Positions 28,687 to 37,608 are shown, counted from the first letter of the stretch. The stretch: DNA of 64,000 nucleotides from Rhodanobacteraceae bacterium (GCA_009996615.1 JAACZU010000018.1:1-64000), one strand, 5' to 3'. The notes: generated by a model from the sequence alone, not told the origin. Translations and numbers: made by a program.

Positions 28687-31617
28687 ATGCCGCACGCGCA
28701 TCTGAACCTCAATCGCCCGACCGGCGACGAGGTCAAGACGACCACGTGCTACATGTGCGCGTGCCGCTGCGGCATCCGCGTGCACCTGAAGGATGGCCGC
28801 GTGCGCTACATCGACGGCAATCCGCGCCACCCGGTCAACCAGGGCGTGATCTGCGCCAAGGGCTCGGCCGGCATCATGCAGCACTACTCGCCGGCGCGGC
28901 TGTCGAAACCCTTGCTGCGCGTGGGCGAACGCGGCGAGGGGCGCTTTCGCGAGATCGAGTGGGACGAGGCGCTCGCGCTGGCGGCGCAATGGCTCGGCGA
29001 CATCCGCGCGCGCAATCCGGACGAACTGGCGTTCTTCACCGGGCGCGACCAGAGCCAGGCGCTGACCGGCTGGTGGGCGCAGCAATTTGGAACCGTGAAC
29101 TATGCCGCACACGGCGGCTTCTGCTCGGTCAACATGGCCGCGGCCGGCCTCTACACGCTTGGCGGCAGCTTCTGGGAATTCGGCGAGCCGGACTGGCAGG
29201 ACACCAAGTACCTGATGCTGTGGGGCGTGGCCGAGGACCACGACTCGAACCCGATCAAGCTCGGCCTCGGCCAGCTGAAGGCGCGCGGCGCGAAGATCGT
29301 CGCGGTCAACCCGGTGCGGACCGGCTACGGCGCGATCGCCGACGAATGGGTGCCGATCAATCCCGGCACCGACGGCCTGCTCGCCGGCGCGCTGATCCAC
29401 GAACTCTTGCGCTGCGATCGCGTCGACCTCGACTACCTCGTGCGCTACACGAATGCGCATCACCTGGTGATCCAGGCGCCGGGCGAAGCGGACGACGGGC
29501 TGGTTGCGTGCGATGCGGAGGGCCATCCGCTGTGCGCCGCTCATGCCCGTCGTCCCGGCGATGGCCGGGGCGACGAGGACGGGAGTCCGTGCGACGACGA
29601 TTACTGCATCGTCGATGCGACCGCGATCGACATCGCACCGCGCATCGTCGGCGAAGTCACGCTGCCCGACGGCCGCCGCGCGGTGCCGGCGTTCCAGTTG
29701 TTCGCCGAACGCTTCATGGCCAACGCCTACGCGCCGGACACGGTCGCGCCGACCTGCGGCGTGCCGGCCGAAACGATCCGCCGCCTCGCGCGCGAGCTCG
29801 CCGACACCGCGTTCGAGCAGGCGATCACGCTGGAGCAGCCGTGGACCGACGCCTGGGGCCGCGAACACGCGACGATGACCGGCCGGCCGGTCGCGATGCA
29901 TGCAATGCGCGGCATCAGCGCGCACGCGAACGGCTTCCACACCTGCCGCACGCTGCACCTGCTGCAGATGCTGCTCGGCGCGATCGACACGCCCGGCAGC
30001 TTCCGCTACCAACCGCCGTTCCCGAAGGCGGTGCCGCCGCCGAACCGGCCCGGCAAGGCGCGCAAGGACAACGGCACGCTCGATGCCGGCCCGCTCGGCT
30101 TCGTGCACACGCCGGCCGACCTCGTCGTCGATGCGCACGGCCAGCCGCGCCGCATCGACAAGGCGTTCTCGTGGCAGCATCCGTTCGCCGCGCACGGCAT
30201 GCTGCAGAACGTGATCGCGAACGCGGTCGCGGGCGATCCGTACCGCATCGACACGCTGTTCCTGTTCATGGCCAACATGGGCTGGAACTCGGCGATGAAC
30301 ACGAGCGCCACGCGCGACATGTTGCGCGCGCGCGATCCGGCGAGCGGCGAGTACACGATCCCGCACATCATCTACGCCGACGCCTACGATTCGGAGACGG
30401 TCGCGTTCGCCGACCTCGTGCTGCCGGACACGACCTACCTCGAACGCCACGACTGCATCAGCCTGCTCGACCGCCCGATCTCCGACGCCGACGGCGCCGG
30501 CGATGCGATCCGCCGGCCGGTCGTGCCGCCCGATGCCGATGGCAGCGGGCGCGACGTGCGGCCGTTCCAGGACGTGCTGCTCGAACTCGGCGCGCGCCTG
30601 AAGCTGCCGGGCCTCGTCGACGCCGACGGCGCGCCGCTCTACCGCGACTACGCCGACTACATCGTGCGCCACGAGCGCGCGCCCGGCGTCGGCCTGCTCG
30701 CCGGCTGGCGCGGCGAAGACGGCGGCGAGGCCGGCATCGGCGCGCCGAATCCGCAGCAGCTCGCACGCTACGTCGAGCACGACTGCCACTGGCACCATGC
30801 GGTCCCGGCGGCCGGCCGCTACTACAAGATGGCCAACCGCGATTACCTGGACTGGGCCAAAGGGCTCGGCTTCATCGGCACGACGCAGCCGATCGTGCTG
30901 CAGTTCTACGCCGAGTCGCTGCAGCGCTTCCGCCTCGCCGCGCAGGGGCATGGCGCGCAGCAGCCGCCCGCGGCCGAGCGTGCGCGCGTCGCGCGCTATT
31001 TCGATCCGCTGCCGTTCTGGTATGGGGCCGATGACGTGGGCGCATCCGCATCGTCGTCAGGAACACCATCCCCACCCAACCCTCCCCTTGAAGGGGAGGG
31101 CTCGAAAGCACGGCCCTCGGCCCTCGGCGCTCAGTCCTATCCGCTCGCCGCGATCACCCAGCGCCCGATGTTCATGTACCACGCCTGGGGTTCGCAGAAC
31201 CGCTGGCTGCGCCAGATCGCGACACGGAACTACCTGTACCTGCATCCGGACACTGCCGCGGCGCACGGCGTCGCCGACGAGGACTGGATCTGGCTGGCCA
31301 GTCCGCGCGGGCGCATCCGCGTGCAGGCGCGCCTGCACACCGGCACCGCGCCCGGCACGGTGTGGACCTGGAACGCGATCGGCAAGCGCAAGGGCGCGTG
31401 GAAGCTTGCCGCGGACGCGCCGGAGAACGCCGACGGCTTCCTGCTCAACCACCTGATCGACGAATCGCTGCGCGCACGCGACGGCCGCGCCGGCTACGCG
31501 AACGCGGATCCCGTCACCGGCCAGGCCGCGTGGTTCGACCTGCGCGTGCGCATCGAGCGCGACGCGCAGCCGCGCCTGACCGGTCATCGCATCGAGATGA
31601 ACGAGACTCCGGCATGA
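28687..31617 (+). CDS. soeA: Molybdopterin oxidoreductase, catalytic subunit, SoeA-type (sulfite dehydrogenase)
   Basis: A 976-residue DMSO reductase-family enzyme. A [4Fe-4S] site is formed by C21, C24, C28 and C56 (CYMCACRCG ... VICAKGS). Landmarks such as FFTGRDQSQALTGWWAQQFGT, HGGFCSVNMAAAGLYTLGG, MRGISAHANGFHTCRTLH, LPDTTYLERHDCISLLDRP and TQRPMFMYHAWGSQNRWLRQI match SoeA of cytoplasmic sulfite dehydrogenases. There is no Tat signal, agreeing with a cytoplasm-facing SoeA that passes electrons to quinone through SoeB and SoeC. Two stretches are derived from intergenic repeats, residues about 284-301 (family F) and 792-808 (family C); both keep the frame. The start at 28687 avoids a non-conserved Arg-rich leader. 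The substrate is by homology only. Confidence 0.75.
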   Translation: MPHAHLNLNRPTGDEVKTTTCYMCACRCGIRVHLKDGRVRYIDGNPRHPVNQGVICAKGSAGIMQHYSPARLSKPLLRVGERGEGRFREIEWDEALALAAQWLGDIRARNPDELAFFTGRDQSQALTGWWAQQFGTVNYAAHGGFCSVNMAAAGLYTLGGSFWEFGEPDWQDTKYLMLWGVAEDHDSNPIKLGLGQLKARGAKIVAVNPVRTGYGAIADEWVPINPGTDGLLAGALIHELLRCDRVDLDYLVRYTNAHHLVIQAPGEADDGLVACDAEGHPLCAAHARRPGDGRGDEDGSPCDDDYCIVDATAIDIAPRIVGEVTLPDGRRAVPAFQLFAERFMANAYAPDTVAPTCGVPAETIRRLARELADTAFEQAITLEQPWTDAWGREHATMTGRPVAMHAMRGISAHANGFHTCRTLHLLQMLLGAIDTPGSFRYQPPFPKAVPPPNRPGKARKDNGTLDAGPLGFVHTPADLVVDAHGQPRRIDKAFSWQHPFAAHGMLQNVIANAVAGDPYRIDTLFLFMANMGWNSAMNTSATRDMLRARDPASGEYTIPHIIYADAYDSETVAFADLVLPDTTYLERHDCISLLDRPISDADGAGDAIRRPVVPPDADGSGRDVRPFQDVLLELGARLKLPGLVDADGAPLYRDYADYIVRHERAPGVGLLAGWRGEDGGEAGIGAPNPQQLARYVEHDCHWHHAVPAAGRYYKMANRDYLDWAKGLGFIGTTQPIVLQFYAESLQRFRLAAQGHGAQQPPAAERARVARYFDPLPFWYGADDVGASASSSGTPSPPNPPLEGEGSKARPSALGAQSYPLAAITQRPMFMYHAWGSQNRWLRQIATRNYLYLHPDTAAAHGVADEDWIWLASPRGRIRVQARLHTGTAPGTVWTWNAIGKRKGAWKLAADAPENADGFLLNHLIDESLRARDGRAGYANADPVTGQAAWFDLRVRIERDAQPRLTGHRIEMNETPA
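29541..29588. repeat. Family F palindrome inside soeA
   Basis: CGTCGTCCCGGCGATGGCCG followed by GGGCGACGAGGACGGG is an inverted repeat of the intergenic type also seen at 11599, 55325 and 59183. Here it is translated in frame as HARRPGDGRGDEDGSP, in a loop between two conserved blocks of the enzyme. Confidence 0.7.
31060..31110. repeat. Family C element inside soeA
   Basis: This is a full-length copy of the intergenic family C element (ACACCATCCCCACCCAACCC, the palindrome, then GCTCGAAAGCA). It is read in frame as GTPSPPNPPLEGEGSKA. It sits at residues 792-808, between the WYGADD and YPLAAITQRPM blocks. Its sequence is as close to consensus as the non-coding copies, which suggests recent insertion. 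Confidence 0.9.
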
Positions 31618-32468
31618 CCTCGCTGCCTGCTCCGACCCCGAAGAAACTCGGCCTGGTCATCGACCTCGACACCTGCGTCGGCTGCCACGCCTGCGCGGTC
31701 GCGTGCAAGGAATGGAACGACGGCGGCGACTTCGGCCCGCTGCCGGACGCCGACCCGTACGGCGCGCAGCCGCGCGGCGTCTGGTTCAACCGCGTGCATT
31801 CGTATGCGGTGGAGCCGGGAATCGGGCTAGCGCCGGGAATCGGGAATCGGGAATCGGGAATCGCAGGAGCAAAAGACAACGCGTCGAGCCCGCGCGCAGC
31901 CGCTTCTCCCATTCCCGATTCCCCATTCCCCATTCCCGGCCTTACCGTGCACTTCCCCCGCTCGTGCCTGCACTGCGAGACGCCGGCCTGCGTGACGGTG
32001 TGCCCGACCGGCGCGAGCTACAAGCGCGCCGAGGACGGCATCGTGCTGGTCGACGCGGACAAGTGCATCGGCTGCCAACTGTGCGCCTGGGCCTGCCCGT
32101 ACGGCGCACGCGAATTCAGCGTGCAGAAGGGCACGATGCAGAAGTGCACGCTGTGCGTCGACCGCATCTACAACGAGACGCTCGACGAGGCCGACCGCCA
32201 GCCGGCCTGCGTGCTGGCCTGCCCGACGCGCGCGCGGCACTTCGGCGACCTCGGCGATGCGGACTCGCCGGTCTCGCAGCTCGTCGCCGAACGCGGCGGC
32301 CATGCGCTGATGCCGGAGTTCGGCTACCGGCCGGTCAACCGCTACCTGCCGCCGCGGCCGCGCCGCGATGCCAGCACCGCGCAGCCGGCCGCGCCGCGCG
32401 AGGAAACGCTCGACCGCGAAAAACTGCCCGGCGTGCTGCGCTGGCTCGACCGCGTGCTGTCGCGCTGA
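31614..32468 (+). CDS. soeB: 4Fe-4S ferredoxin subunit of SoeABC-type oxidoreductase
   Basis: A 284-residue DmsB-like electron-transfer subunit with four [4Fe-4S] motifs: CVGCHACAVACKEW, CLHCETPACVTVCPTG, CIGCQLCAWACPYG, and CTLCVDRI with CVLACPTRARHFG. It relays electrons from the molybdenum subunit to the membrane anchor. It overlaps soeA by four bases (ATGA). Residues about 68-109 are not conserved protein but the translation of a family E inverted-repeat element (repeated GGGAATC and its complement). This explains a length some 40 residues above normal. The insertion falls between the first and second cluster motifs and preserves the frame. Confidence 0.82.
   Translation: MTSLPAPTPKKLGLVIDLDTCVGCHACAVACKEWNDGGDFGPLPDADPYGAQPRGVWFNRVHSYAVEPGIGLAPGIGNRESGIAGAKDNASSPRAAASPIPDSPFPIPGLTVHFPRSCLHCETPACVTVCPTGASYKRAEDGIVLVDADKCIGCQLCAWACPYGAREFSVQKGTMQKCTLCVDRIYNETLDEADRQPACVLACPTRARHFGDLGDADSPVSQLVAERGGHALMPEFGYRPVNRYLPPRPRRDASTAQPAAPREETLDREKLPGVLRWLDRVLSR
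31816..31940. repeat. Family E element inside soeB
   Basis: The left arm has four tandem GGGAATC heptamers. The right arm about 65 nt later carries the complement (ATTCCCGATTCCCCATTCCC). The same element type lies between hslV and hslU (56730-56826). Here it is translated as PGIGLAPGIGNRESGIAG and further to [11 protein letters not shown] without a stop codon. Confidence 0.88.
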
Positions 32469-32481
32469 GGATCCAACCACG

Positions 32482-33510
32482 ATGCGGCCGACGTTCTCGA
32501 TCATCTGCTTCACCGTGCTGTCCGGGCTTGGCTATGGCGCGTGGTTCCTGCTCGGCCTGCTCGCCGCCGCCGACTGGCCGTGCGGGCCGGCGTGGACGCC
32601 ATCGCCCGACCTGTGCCTGCGGCCGGGTGCGCCGGCGTGGCTCGGACCGATCGGCTTCGTGCTGGTCAGCGCCGGCCTGCTGTGTTCGCTCGGCCATCTC
32701 GGCCAGCCGCAACGCGCCTGGCGCGCGCTGTCGCAATGGCGTAGTTCGTGGCTGTCGCGCGAAGGCGTCGCCGCATTGCTGACCTTCCTGCCGGCCGTCG
32801 CGCTGGTGCTGCTCGACTTCGCTGCCGCCGGCGCGCTGGCCGGGCTCGCGCCGGCCGACGCGCACGCGCTGCGGGCCGGCGGCATGCCCGTGCGCGCGCT
32901 GCTCGGCGGCCTGCTCGCGCTCGGCGCGCTGTCGACCGTGGTCTGCACCGCGAACATCTACGCCAGCCTCAAGCCGATCCGCGCCTGGCACGACCGCCAC
33001 GTGGTACCCGGCTACCTGCTGCTCGGCCTGTACGGCGGCATGCTGCTGGCGTGGCTGGCCGACGCCCTGCCCGGCTGGTCGATCGGCACCAGCGAACGCC
33101 GGATCCTGCTGATCGGTCTGATCGCGCTCGCGCTCGCCGGTGCCTGGCTCAAGCACCGCTACTGGCGCTCGATCGACGCACAACCGGCGACGAGCGCCGG
33201 CCACGCGACCGGTCTGTCCGCGCTCGGCACGGTGCGCTCGTTCGAACAGCCGCACACCGAGGACAACTACCTCACGCACGAGATGGGCTTCGTGCTCGCG
33301 CGCAAGCATGCGCGCAAGCTGCGCCGGAACACGCTCGCCGCCGCGTTCCTGCTGCCCGCGCTGCTCGCGATGCTCGCGCTCGCGATGCCGGCGATCCAGC
33401 CGCTTGCGGCGTGGCTCGCACTCGCCAGCGGCCTCGCCGGCCTGTTCGTCGAGCGCTGGCTGTTCTTCGCCGAGGCGAAGCACACGGTGATGGCCTACTA
33501 CGGCCGCTGA
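32482..33510 (+). CDS. soeC: DmsC-like membrane anchor of SoeABC-type oxidoreductase
   Basis: A 342-residue integral membrane protein of the DmsC/SoeC family with eight or more helices. It anchors the catalytic dimer and hands electrons to quinone. It begins MRPTFSIICFTVLSGLGYGAW and has SLGHLGQPQRAWRALSQWRSSWLSREGV and STVVCTANIYASLKPIRAWHDRHVVPGYLLLGL, both typical. The C-terminus RWLFFAEAKHTVMAYYGR is also characteristic of the family. It starts 13 nt after soeB and is in the same operon. No repeat insertion is seen here. Confidence 0.85.
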   Translation: MRPTFSIICFTVLSGLGYGAWFLLGLLAAADWPCGPAWTPSPDLCLRPGAPAWLGPIGFVLVSAGLLCSLGHLGQPQRAWRALSQWRSSWLSREGVAALLTFLPAVALVLLDFAAAGALAGLAPADAHALRAGGMPVRALLGGLLALGALSTVVCTANIYASLKPIRAWHDRHVVPGYLLLGLYGGMLLAWLADALPGWSIGTSERRILLIGLIALALAGAWLKHRYWRSIDAQPATSAGHATGLSALGTVRSFEQPHTEDNYLTHEMGFVLARKHARKLRRNTLAAAFLLPALLAMLALAMPAIQPLAAWLALASGLAGLFVERWLFFAEAKHTVMAYYGR

Positions 33511-33678
33511 TCCGCGCGCCAGTGCAGCGGCGCTTTCCGTTCACGCCGCGGACGGGAAATGTTCACTGCGCGTTTAGAGCGGATGCATACCATCACGACG
33601 CTCATGACCGCTTTTAGCAGCGCTTTAACAGCCGCGGCGTGGCGGCGTTTTCTAGATTTTTCACCAAGGACAAAGACC

Positions 33679-34497
33679 ATGAAGAAAATCCTGCTCCCGA
33701 TGACCCTCGTCGCGTTGCTGCCGCTGGCCGCGCAGGCCGACGACGGCTGGTCCGGCACCGGCGAAGTCGGCTTCGCCGCCGCGCGCGGCAACGCGAAGTC
33801 CGAGAACCTGAACGCGAAGCTGCAGTTCAAGAAGGAAGACGACCAGTGGAAGGACAACTTCTACCTGACCGCGCTGCGCAGCAAGGGCGAGGTCACGTCC
33901 TCGCACGTCGAGGGCACGCCGCCGAACGAGCAGATCGTCAGCACCAAGAGCTACGACCTGACCGCGAACCGCTACGAAGCCGGCGCCTCGATGGGCTACA
34001 AGCTTGACGAGCGCAGCTACATCGTCGGCGCGCTGCGCTACGAAAACGACGACTTCTCGCCGTTCGACTACCAGGCGGTCGTCTCGATCGGCTACGGCTA
34101 CACGCTGCTGAAGAACCAGACCGACGAGCTGTCGTTCGAGGCCGGCCCCGGTTACAAGCGATTCAAGCCAGTGGACCAGCTCGGCCCCGACGCCGATCCG
34201 ACCACCGGTCTGCCGGTCCGCCATCGCTTCAGCTCGGAGGGCGAAGCCGTCGGCCGCGGCCTGGTCGCGTACAAGCACGCGTTCAACGACTCGGTCGCGT
34301 TCGTCGACACGCTGCTGGTCGAAGCCGGCAGCGACAACACGTTCGTGCAGAACGACGCCGGCCTGCAGGTCGACATGAGCAAGAAGCTCGCGCTGAAGGT
34401 CGGCTACCAGGTGCGCCACAACACCGACGTCGCGCCGGGCATCAAGAAGACCGACCAGTTGATGACGACCAACCTCGTCTACAACTTCGCGCAGTAA
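33679..34497 (+). CDS. DUF481 family outer-membrane beta-barrel protein
   Basis: A 272-residue DUF481 protein with the signal peptide MKKILLPMTLVALLPLAAQA and a mature part of alternating amphipathic strands (WSGTGEVGFAAARGNAKSEN ... LNAKLQFKKEDDQW ... NRYEAGASMGYKLDERSYI) ending in a terminal strand TTNLVYNFAQ with the Phe/aromatic pattern of barrel proteins. The ATG at 33679 has AAGGA eight bases upstream; the in-frame ATG at 33559 is rejected. The upstream 168 nt are AT-richer than average and probably hold a promoter. The family function is unknown; a salt-induced role is suggested for some members. Confidence 0.88.
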   Translation: MKKILLPMTLVALLPLAAQADDGWSGTGEVGFAAARGNAKSENLNAKLQFKKEDDQWKDNFYLTALRSKGEVTSSHVEGTPPNEQIVSTKSYDLTANRYEAGASMGYKLDERSYIVGALRYENDDFSPFDYQAVVSIGYGYTLLKNQTDELSFEAGPGYKRFKPVDQLGPDADPTTGLPVRHRFSSEGEAVGRGLVAYKHAFNDSVAFVDTLLVEAGSDNTFVQNDAGLQVDMSKKLALKVGYQVRHNTDVAPGIKKTDQLMTTNLVYNFAQ

Positions 34498-34506
34498 GTC
34501 CCGCTC

Positions 34507-34531
34507 GCGCCGGCGCGTTACGCGCCGGCGC
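34507..34531. terminator. Strong GC hairpin after the DUF481 gene
   Basis: GCGCCGGCGCG, TTA, CGCGCCGGCGC: a perfect 11-bp stem with a three-base loop, 10 nt past the stop codon. No T-run follows, so termination may need Rho or the hairpin may protect the 3' end. Confidence 0.5.
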
Positions 34532-34596
34532 AGCAACCGGCGGAAATCATCGCGGCGGCAGCCACCCGGGACGCGGCACGGGACCCGTAGCGCTTT

Positions 34597-34672
34597 GGTG
34601 GGACTCGCCGGCGAAAAGTCGCGTTTCGACCCAGCGCGCCACGCGGCTGCGTCCTACCCTACGCGGCCGAAC
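34597..34672. repeat. 76-bp intergenic repeat, copy 1
   Basis: Begins GGTGGGACTCGCCGGCGAAA and ends GCGGCCGAAC. The second copy, at 34752, has the same length and about 90% identity. The 79 nt between them contain a GTAGCCGGGGTAAGCGATG type repeat. Together these fill the 350-nt gap between the DUF481 gene and hemC, where no gene was found. Confidence 0.85.
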
Positions 34673-34751
34673 CGCAAGGTAGCCGGGGTAAGCGATGCGC
34701 ACCCGGGTTGTTCGGATGATCCCAGCGTGCGGCACGGATCCGAGGCGCCGC

Positions 34752-34827
34752 GGTGGGACTCGCCGGCGAAAAGTTGCGCTTCGACCCAGCGCGCGACGCG
34801 GCTGCGTCCCACCCTACGGAGCTGAAC
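34752..34827. repeat. 76-bp intergenic repeat, copy 2
   Basis: Direct repeat of 34597-34672 with about eight mismatches. It ends 22 nt before the hemC stop codon. Confidence 0.85.
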
Positions 34828-34849
34828 AGCATCGCGGCGGAAGCCACCC

Positions 34850-35770
34850 CTACACGACGGACGGATGCAGGATCTCGTCCGCGCCGCGCGCGCGCAGCAG
34901 GTCGGCGACGTGCTCGCCGAGCGCCTGCGGCGCGTCGAGCGGGCCTTGCGCCTCGGCGCGCACGAGGCGGCCGTTGGCGGCGTCGCCGACCAGGCCCCAC
35001 AACGCCAGCCCGTTTTCGGTCTCCACGCACCAGCCGGCGATCGGCACCGTGCAGCTGCCGTGCAGGCGCAGGTTCATTGCGCGCTCGGCGGCGACACAGC
35101 GGTGCGTGGCGGCGGCGTCGAGGCCGGCGACGCGTTCAAGCACTTCACGGTCGCCGAGGCGGCATTCGATCGCGATCGCGCCCTGCGCGACCGCCGGCAG
35201 CCAGTCCGGCGGCGCCAGCCGCGCACGGACGCGCGTGCCGAGGCCGAGCCGTTCGATGCCGGCGCAGGCGAGGATGATCGCGTCGTAGTCGCCGGCATCG
35301 AGCTTGGCCAGGCGCGTGTTGACGTTGCCGCGCAGGTCACGCAGCTCGAGATCGGGGCGCAGCGCGCGCAGTTGCGCCTGGCGGCGCAGCGACGAGGTAC
35401 CGACACGCGCGCCGCGCGGCAGCTCGTCCAGGTGCGCGTAGCGGTTGCTGATGAACGCATCGGCCGCATCGGCGCGCTCGAGCACGGCGCCGATCGTGAA
35501 GCCCGGCTCCAGCTCCATCGGCACGTCCTTGAACGAATGCACGGCGAGGTCGGCGCGATGCTCGAGCATCGCAACCTCCAGTTCCTTGAGGAACAGGCCC
35601 TTGCCGCCGATCTCGGCCAGCGGGCGGTCGAGGATGCGGTCGCCGCGCGTGGTCATCGGCACGAGTTCGACGCTGAGGTCCGGATGCAGCACGCGCAGGC
35701 GCGCGGCGACGTGTTCGGCTTGCCACAGCGCGAGCGCGCTCTGGCGGGTGGCGATGCGCAGGGTTTTCAT
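34850..35770 (-). CDS. hemC: Porphobilinogen deaminase (hydroxymethylbilane synthase)
   Basis: A 306-residue HemC, which polymerises four porphobilinogens into hydroxymethylbilane in haem synthesis. Cys240 in [13 protein letters not shown] is the site that carries the dipyrromethane cofactor. Other landmarks are [52 protein letters not shown] and [13 protein letters not shown]. The gene lies 54 nt downstream of algR on the same strand, the algZ-algR-hemC order known from Pseudomonas, so co-transcription is likely. hemD does not follow here; a repeat array does. Confidence 0.96.
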   Translation of the reverse strand: MKTLRIATRQSALALWQAEHVAARLRVLHPDLSVELVPMTTRGDRILDRPLAEIGGKGLFLKELEVAMLEHRADLAVHSFKDVPMELEPGFTIGAVLERADAADAFISNRYAHLDELPRGARVGTSSLRRQAQLRALRPDLELRDLRGNVNTRLAKLDAGDYDAIILACAGIERLGLGTRVRARLAPPDWLPAVAQGAIAIECRLGDREVLERVAGLDAAATHRCVAAERAMNLRLHGSCTVPIAGWCVETENGLALWGLVGDAANGRLVRAEAQGPLDAPQALGEHVADLLRARGADEILHPSVV

Positions 35771-35824
35771 GCGCGCGATTATCGGTGGTTTGCGCGCGCG
35801 GCGGTATGCGCCGGTGCGCCGCAG

Positions 35825-36553
35825 TCAGAGCGCCCGCATCAACGCGCGCAGCGCCGGCAGATTGCGCCGGCTGACCTCCAGCGCCGAGTCGACGCCGTCG
35901 AGCTGCGCCAGCACGCGTCCGTCCGGCGCGCGCACCAGGCCGGTCAGCTTGGCGCGCGCGACCAGGCAGTTGCGGTGGATGCGCACGAAGCGCGCGCCGA
36001 ACTCGTCCTCCAGCGCCTTGAGCGGCTCCTCGATCAGCACCTCGCCGCGGGCGTGGTGCACGACGACGTACTTGTCTTCGGCGAGCAGGTAGTTCACCTC
36101 GGCCAGCGGCACCAACACGAGGCTGCCGCGCACGCGCGCACACAGGTGCGTGCGCGCGGAATCGGGCGCCGGGCCGGCCGGGCGCGCGGGGCCGGCGGTC
36201 CAGCGCCGCGCCTTGACCAGCGCCGCGCGCAGGCGTTCGCCGCGCACCGGCTTGACCAGGTAATCGACCGCGTGCGCGTCGAATGCCTCCAGCGCGTGCT
36301 CGCCGTACGCGGTACAGAAGATCACGCCAGGCGCGCCGTCGAGCGCAGCCAGGTGGCGCGCCGTTTCCATCCCGTCCATGACCGGCATGCGGATGTCGAG
36401 CAGGACCACGTCCGGGCGCTCGCGCTCGACCGCTTCGAGCGCCTCGCGGCCGTTGCCGGCCTGGCCGACCACGCCGACGCCGTCGATCTCGGCCAGCAGC
36501 GCGGCCAGGCGCTCGCGCGCCAGCGGCTCGTCATCGACGACCAGCACCTTCAT
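35825..36553 (-). CDS. algR: LytTR-family response regulator AlgR
   Basis: A 242-residue response regulator. The receiver domain (residues 1-120) has phospho-acceptor D53 in VLLDIRMPVMDG, acidic DDEP near the start and the conserved Lys in DYLVKPVRGERL. A Pro/Ala-rich linker follows, and the C-terminal LytTR DNA-binding domain begins near 140 (VRGSLVLVPLAEVNYLLAEDKYVVVH, FVRIHRNCLVARAKL). GGAG lies eight bases before the ATG at 36553, which overlaps the stop of the upstream kinase gene. Synteny with algZ and hemC supports the name; the regulon here is not known. Confidence 0.88.
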   Translation of the reverse strand: MKVLVVDDEPLARERLAALLAEIDGVGVVGQAGNGREALEAVERERPDVVLLDIRMPVMDGMETARHLAALDGAPGVIFCTAYGEHALEAFDAHAVDYLVKPVRGERLRAALVKARRWTAGPARPAGPAPDSARTHLCARVRGSLVLVPLAEVNYLLAEDKYVVVHHARGEVLIEEPLKALEDEFGARFVRIHRNCLVARAKLTGLVRAPDGRVLAQLDGVDSALEVSRRNLPALRALMRAL

Positions 36554-37608
36554 GCCGGCGTCTCCGGCAGGCATACGCTCACGACATAGTCCTCCCCGCT
36601 CTCCACGCGCAGCGCGCCGCGCGTGCCGAAATGGTACGCAAGGCGCGCGCGGATGTTCGTGAGCGCGACCCCGTTGCGTGGCGGCGACGGCTCGGTCGCG
36701 CGCGGATTGGCGATCACGATCTCGACACCAGCCGCCACGCGGCGAGCGCGCACGCTGACCGTGCCGCCGTCGGCGCGCGGCTGGATGCCGTGGTACACCG
36801 CGTTCTCGACCAGCGGCTGCAGCAGCAGGCGTGGCAGCGCGATGTCGCGCGGCACGTCGGCGGCGATGTCGAACGCGACGGCCAGGCGCGGACCCAAGCG
36901 CAGGCGCTCGATGTCGAGGTAGCGCTCGAGCAGGTCCAGCTCGTCGCCGAGCGTGCCGTGCTCATCATCGGCGCCGAGCGCGGCGCGGAACAGATCGGCC
37001 AGGTCCTCGACCGTGCGCTCGGCCTCGGCCGGGCGCGTGCGGATCAGGCTGGCGATCGTGTTCATGCTGTTGAACAGGAAGTGCGGCCGGATGCGCGCCT
37101 GCAGCGCCTCGACCTGCGCCTTCGACGCCGCGCGCACGCGCTCGCGCCACTGCTCGAGCACGAACAGGTAACGCAGCAGCGCGGCGGCGATCAGCGCCGC
37201 GATCGCCGCATTGGCGAACACGAAGCGCGCGTTCTCGGCCGGCGGCACGCTCAGGCGCAGGCCGAGCGCCTGGTCCAGGTGGCAGACCACCGCGCTGGCC
37301 AGCGCGGTCACCAGCACGCTCGCCAGCCACGCCACGACGAAGCCGGCCAGCGTGCCCAAGCGCTGCAGCGGCGGCCGCAGCGAGCACAGCACGACCGCGT
37401 TCAGCAGCGCCAGCCACTGCGCGTACACGCTGACCACGCCCAGCCGCGGCAGCCATGGCCGCGCCGCCGGCTCCGGCGCCAGCACCACGACCAGCGCGAC
37501 CAGCTCGGCGACGACCATGACCGCGAACAGCGTCGGCGCGCTGCAGAACTGCGGCAACCAGTTCGGCGCCGGCGCGACGCCGGTGGTGGTGGAATTCCCC
37601 GATCCCAT
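36550..37608 (-). CDS. algZ: LytS/YehU-type sensor histidine kinase AlgZ (FimS)
   Basis: A 352-residue membrane kinase. Four hydrophobic helices lie between residues 25 and 150. The His_kinase domain follows, with H176 in RIRPHFLFNSMNTIASLIR, the phospho-acceptor, and a degenerate ATPase lobe (LLLQPLVENAVYHGIQP, NGVALTNIRARLAYHFG). It is the cognate partner of the response regulator whose start overlaps its stop (ATGA). The stimulus is unknown. It is preceded by a 263-nt gap that holds an interrupted family C element. Confidence 0.87.
   Translation of the reverse strand: MGSGNSTTTGVAPAPNWLPQFCSAPTLFAVMVVAELVALVVVLAPEPAARPWLPRLGVVSVYAQWLALLNAVVLCSLRPPLQRLGTLAGFVVAWLASVLVTALASAVVCHLDQALGLRLSVPPAENARFVFANAAIAALIAAALLRYLFVLEQWRERVRAASKAQVEALQARIRPHFLFNSMNTIASLIRTRPAEAERTVEDLADLFRAALGADDEHGTLGDELDLLERYLDIERLRLGPRLAVAFDIAADVPRDIALPRLLLQPLVENAVYHGIQPRADGGTVSVRARRVAAGVEIVIANPRATEPSPPRNGVALTNIRARLAYHFGTRGALRVESGEDYVVSVCLPETPA

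Noticed and set aside
33559-33678. Earlier in-frame ATG for the DUF481 protein
   Set aside because: It would bury the clear signal peptide MKKILLPM behind 40 non-conserved residues; AAGGA precedes the later ATG.
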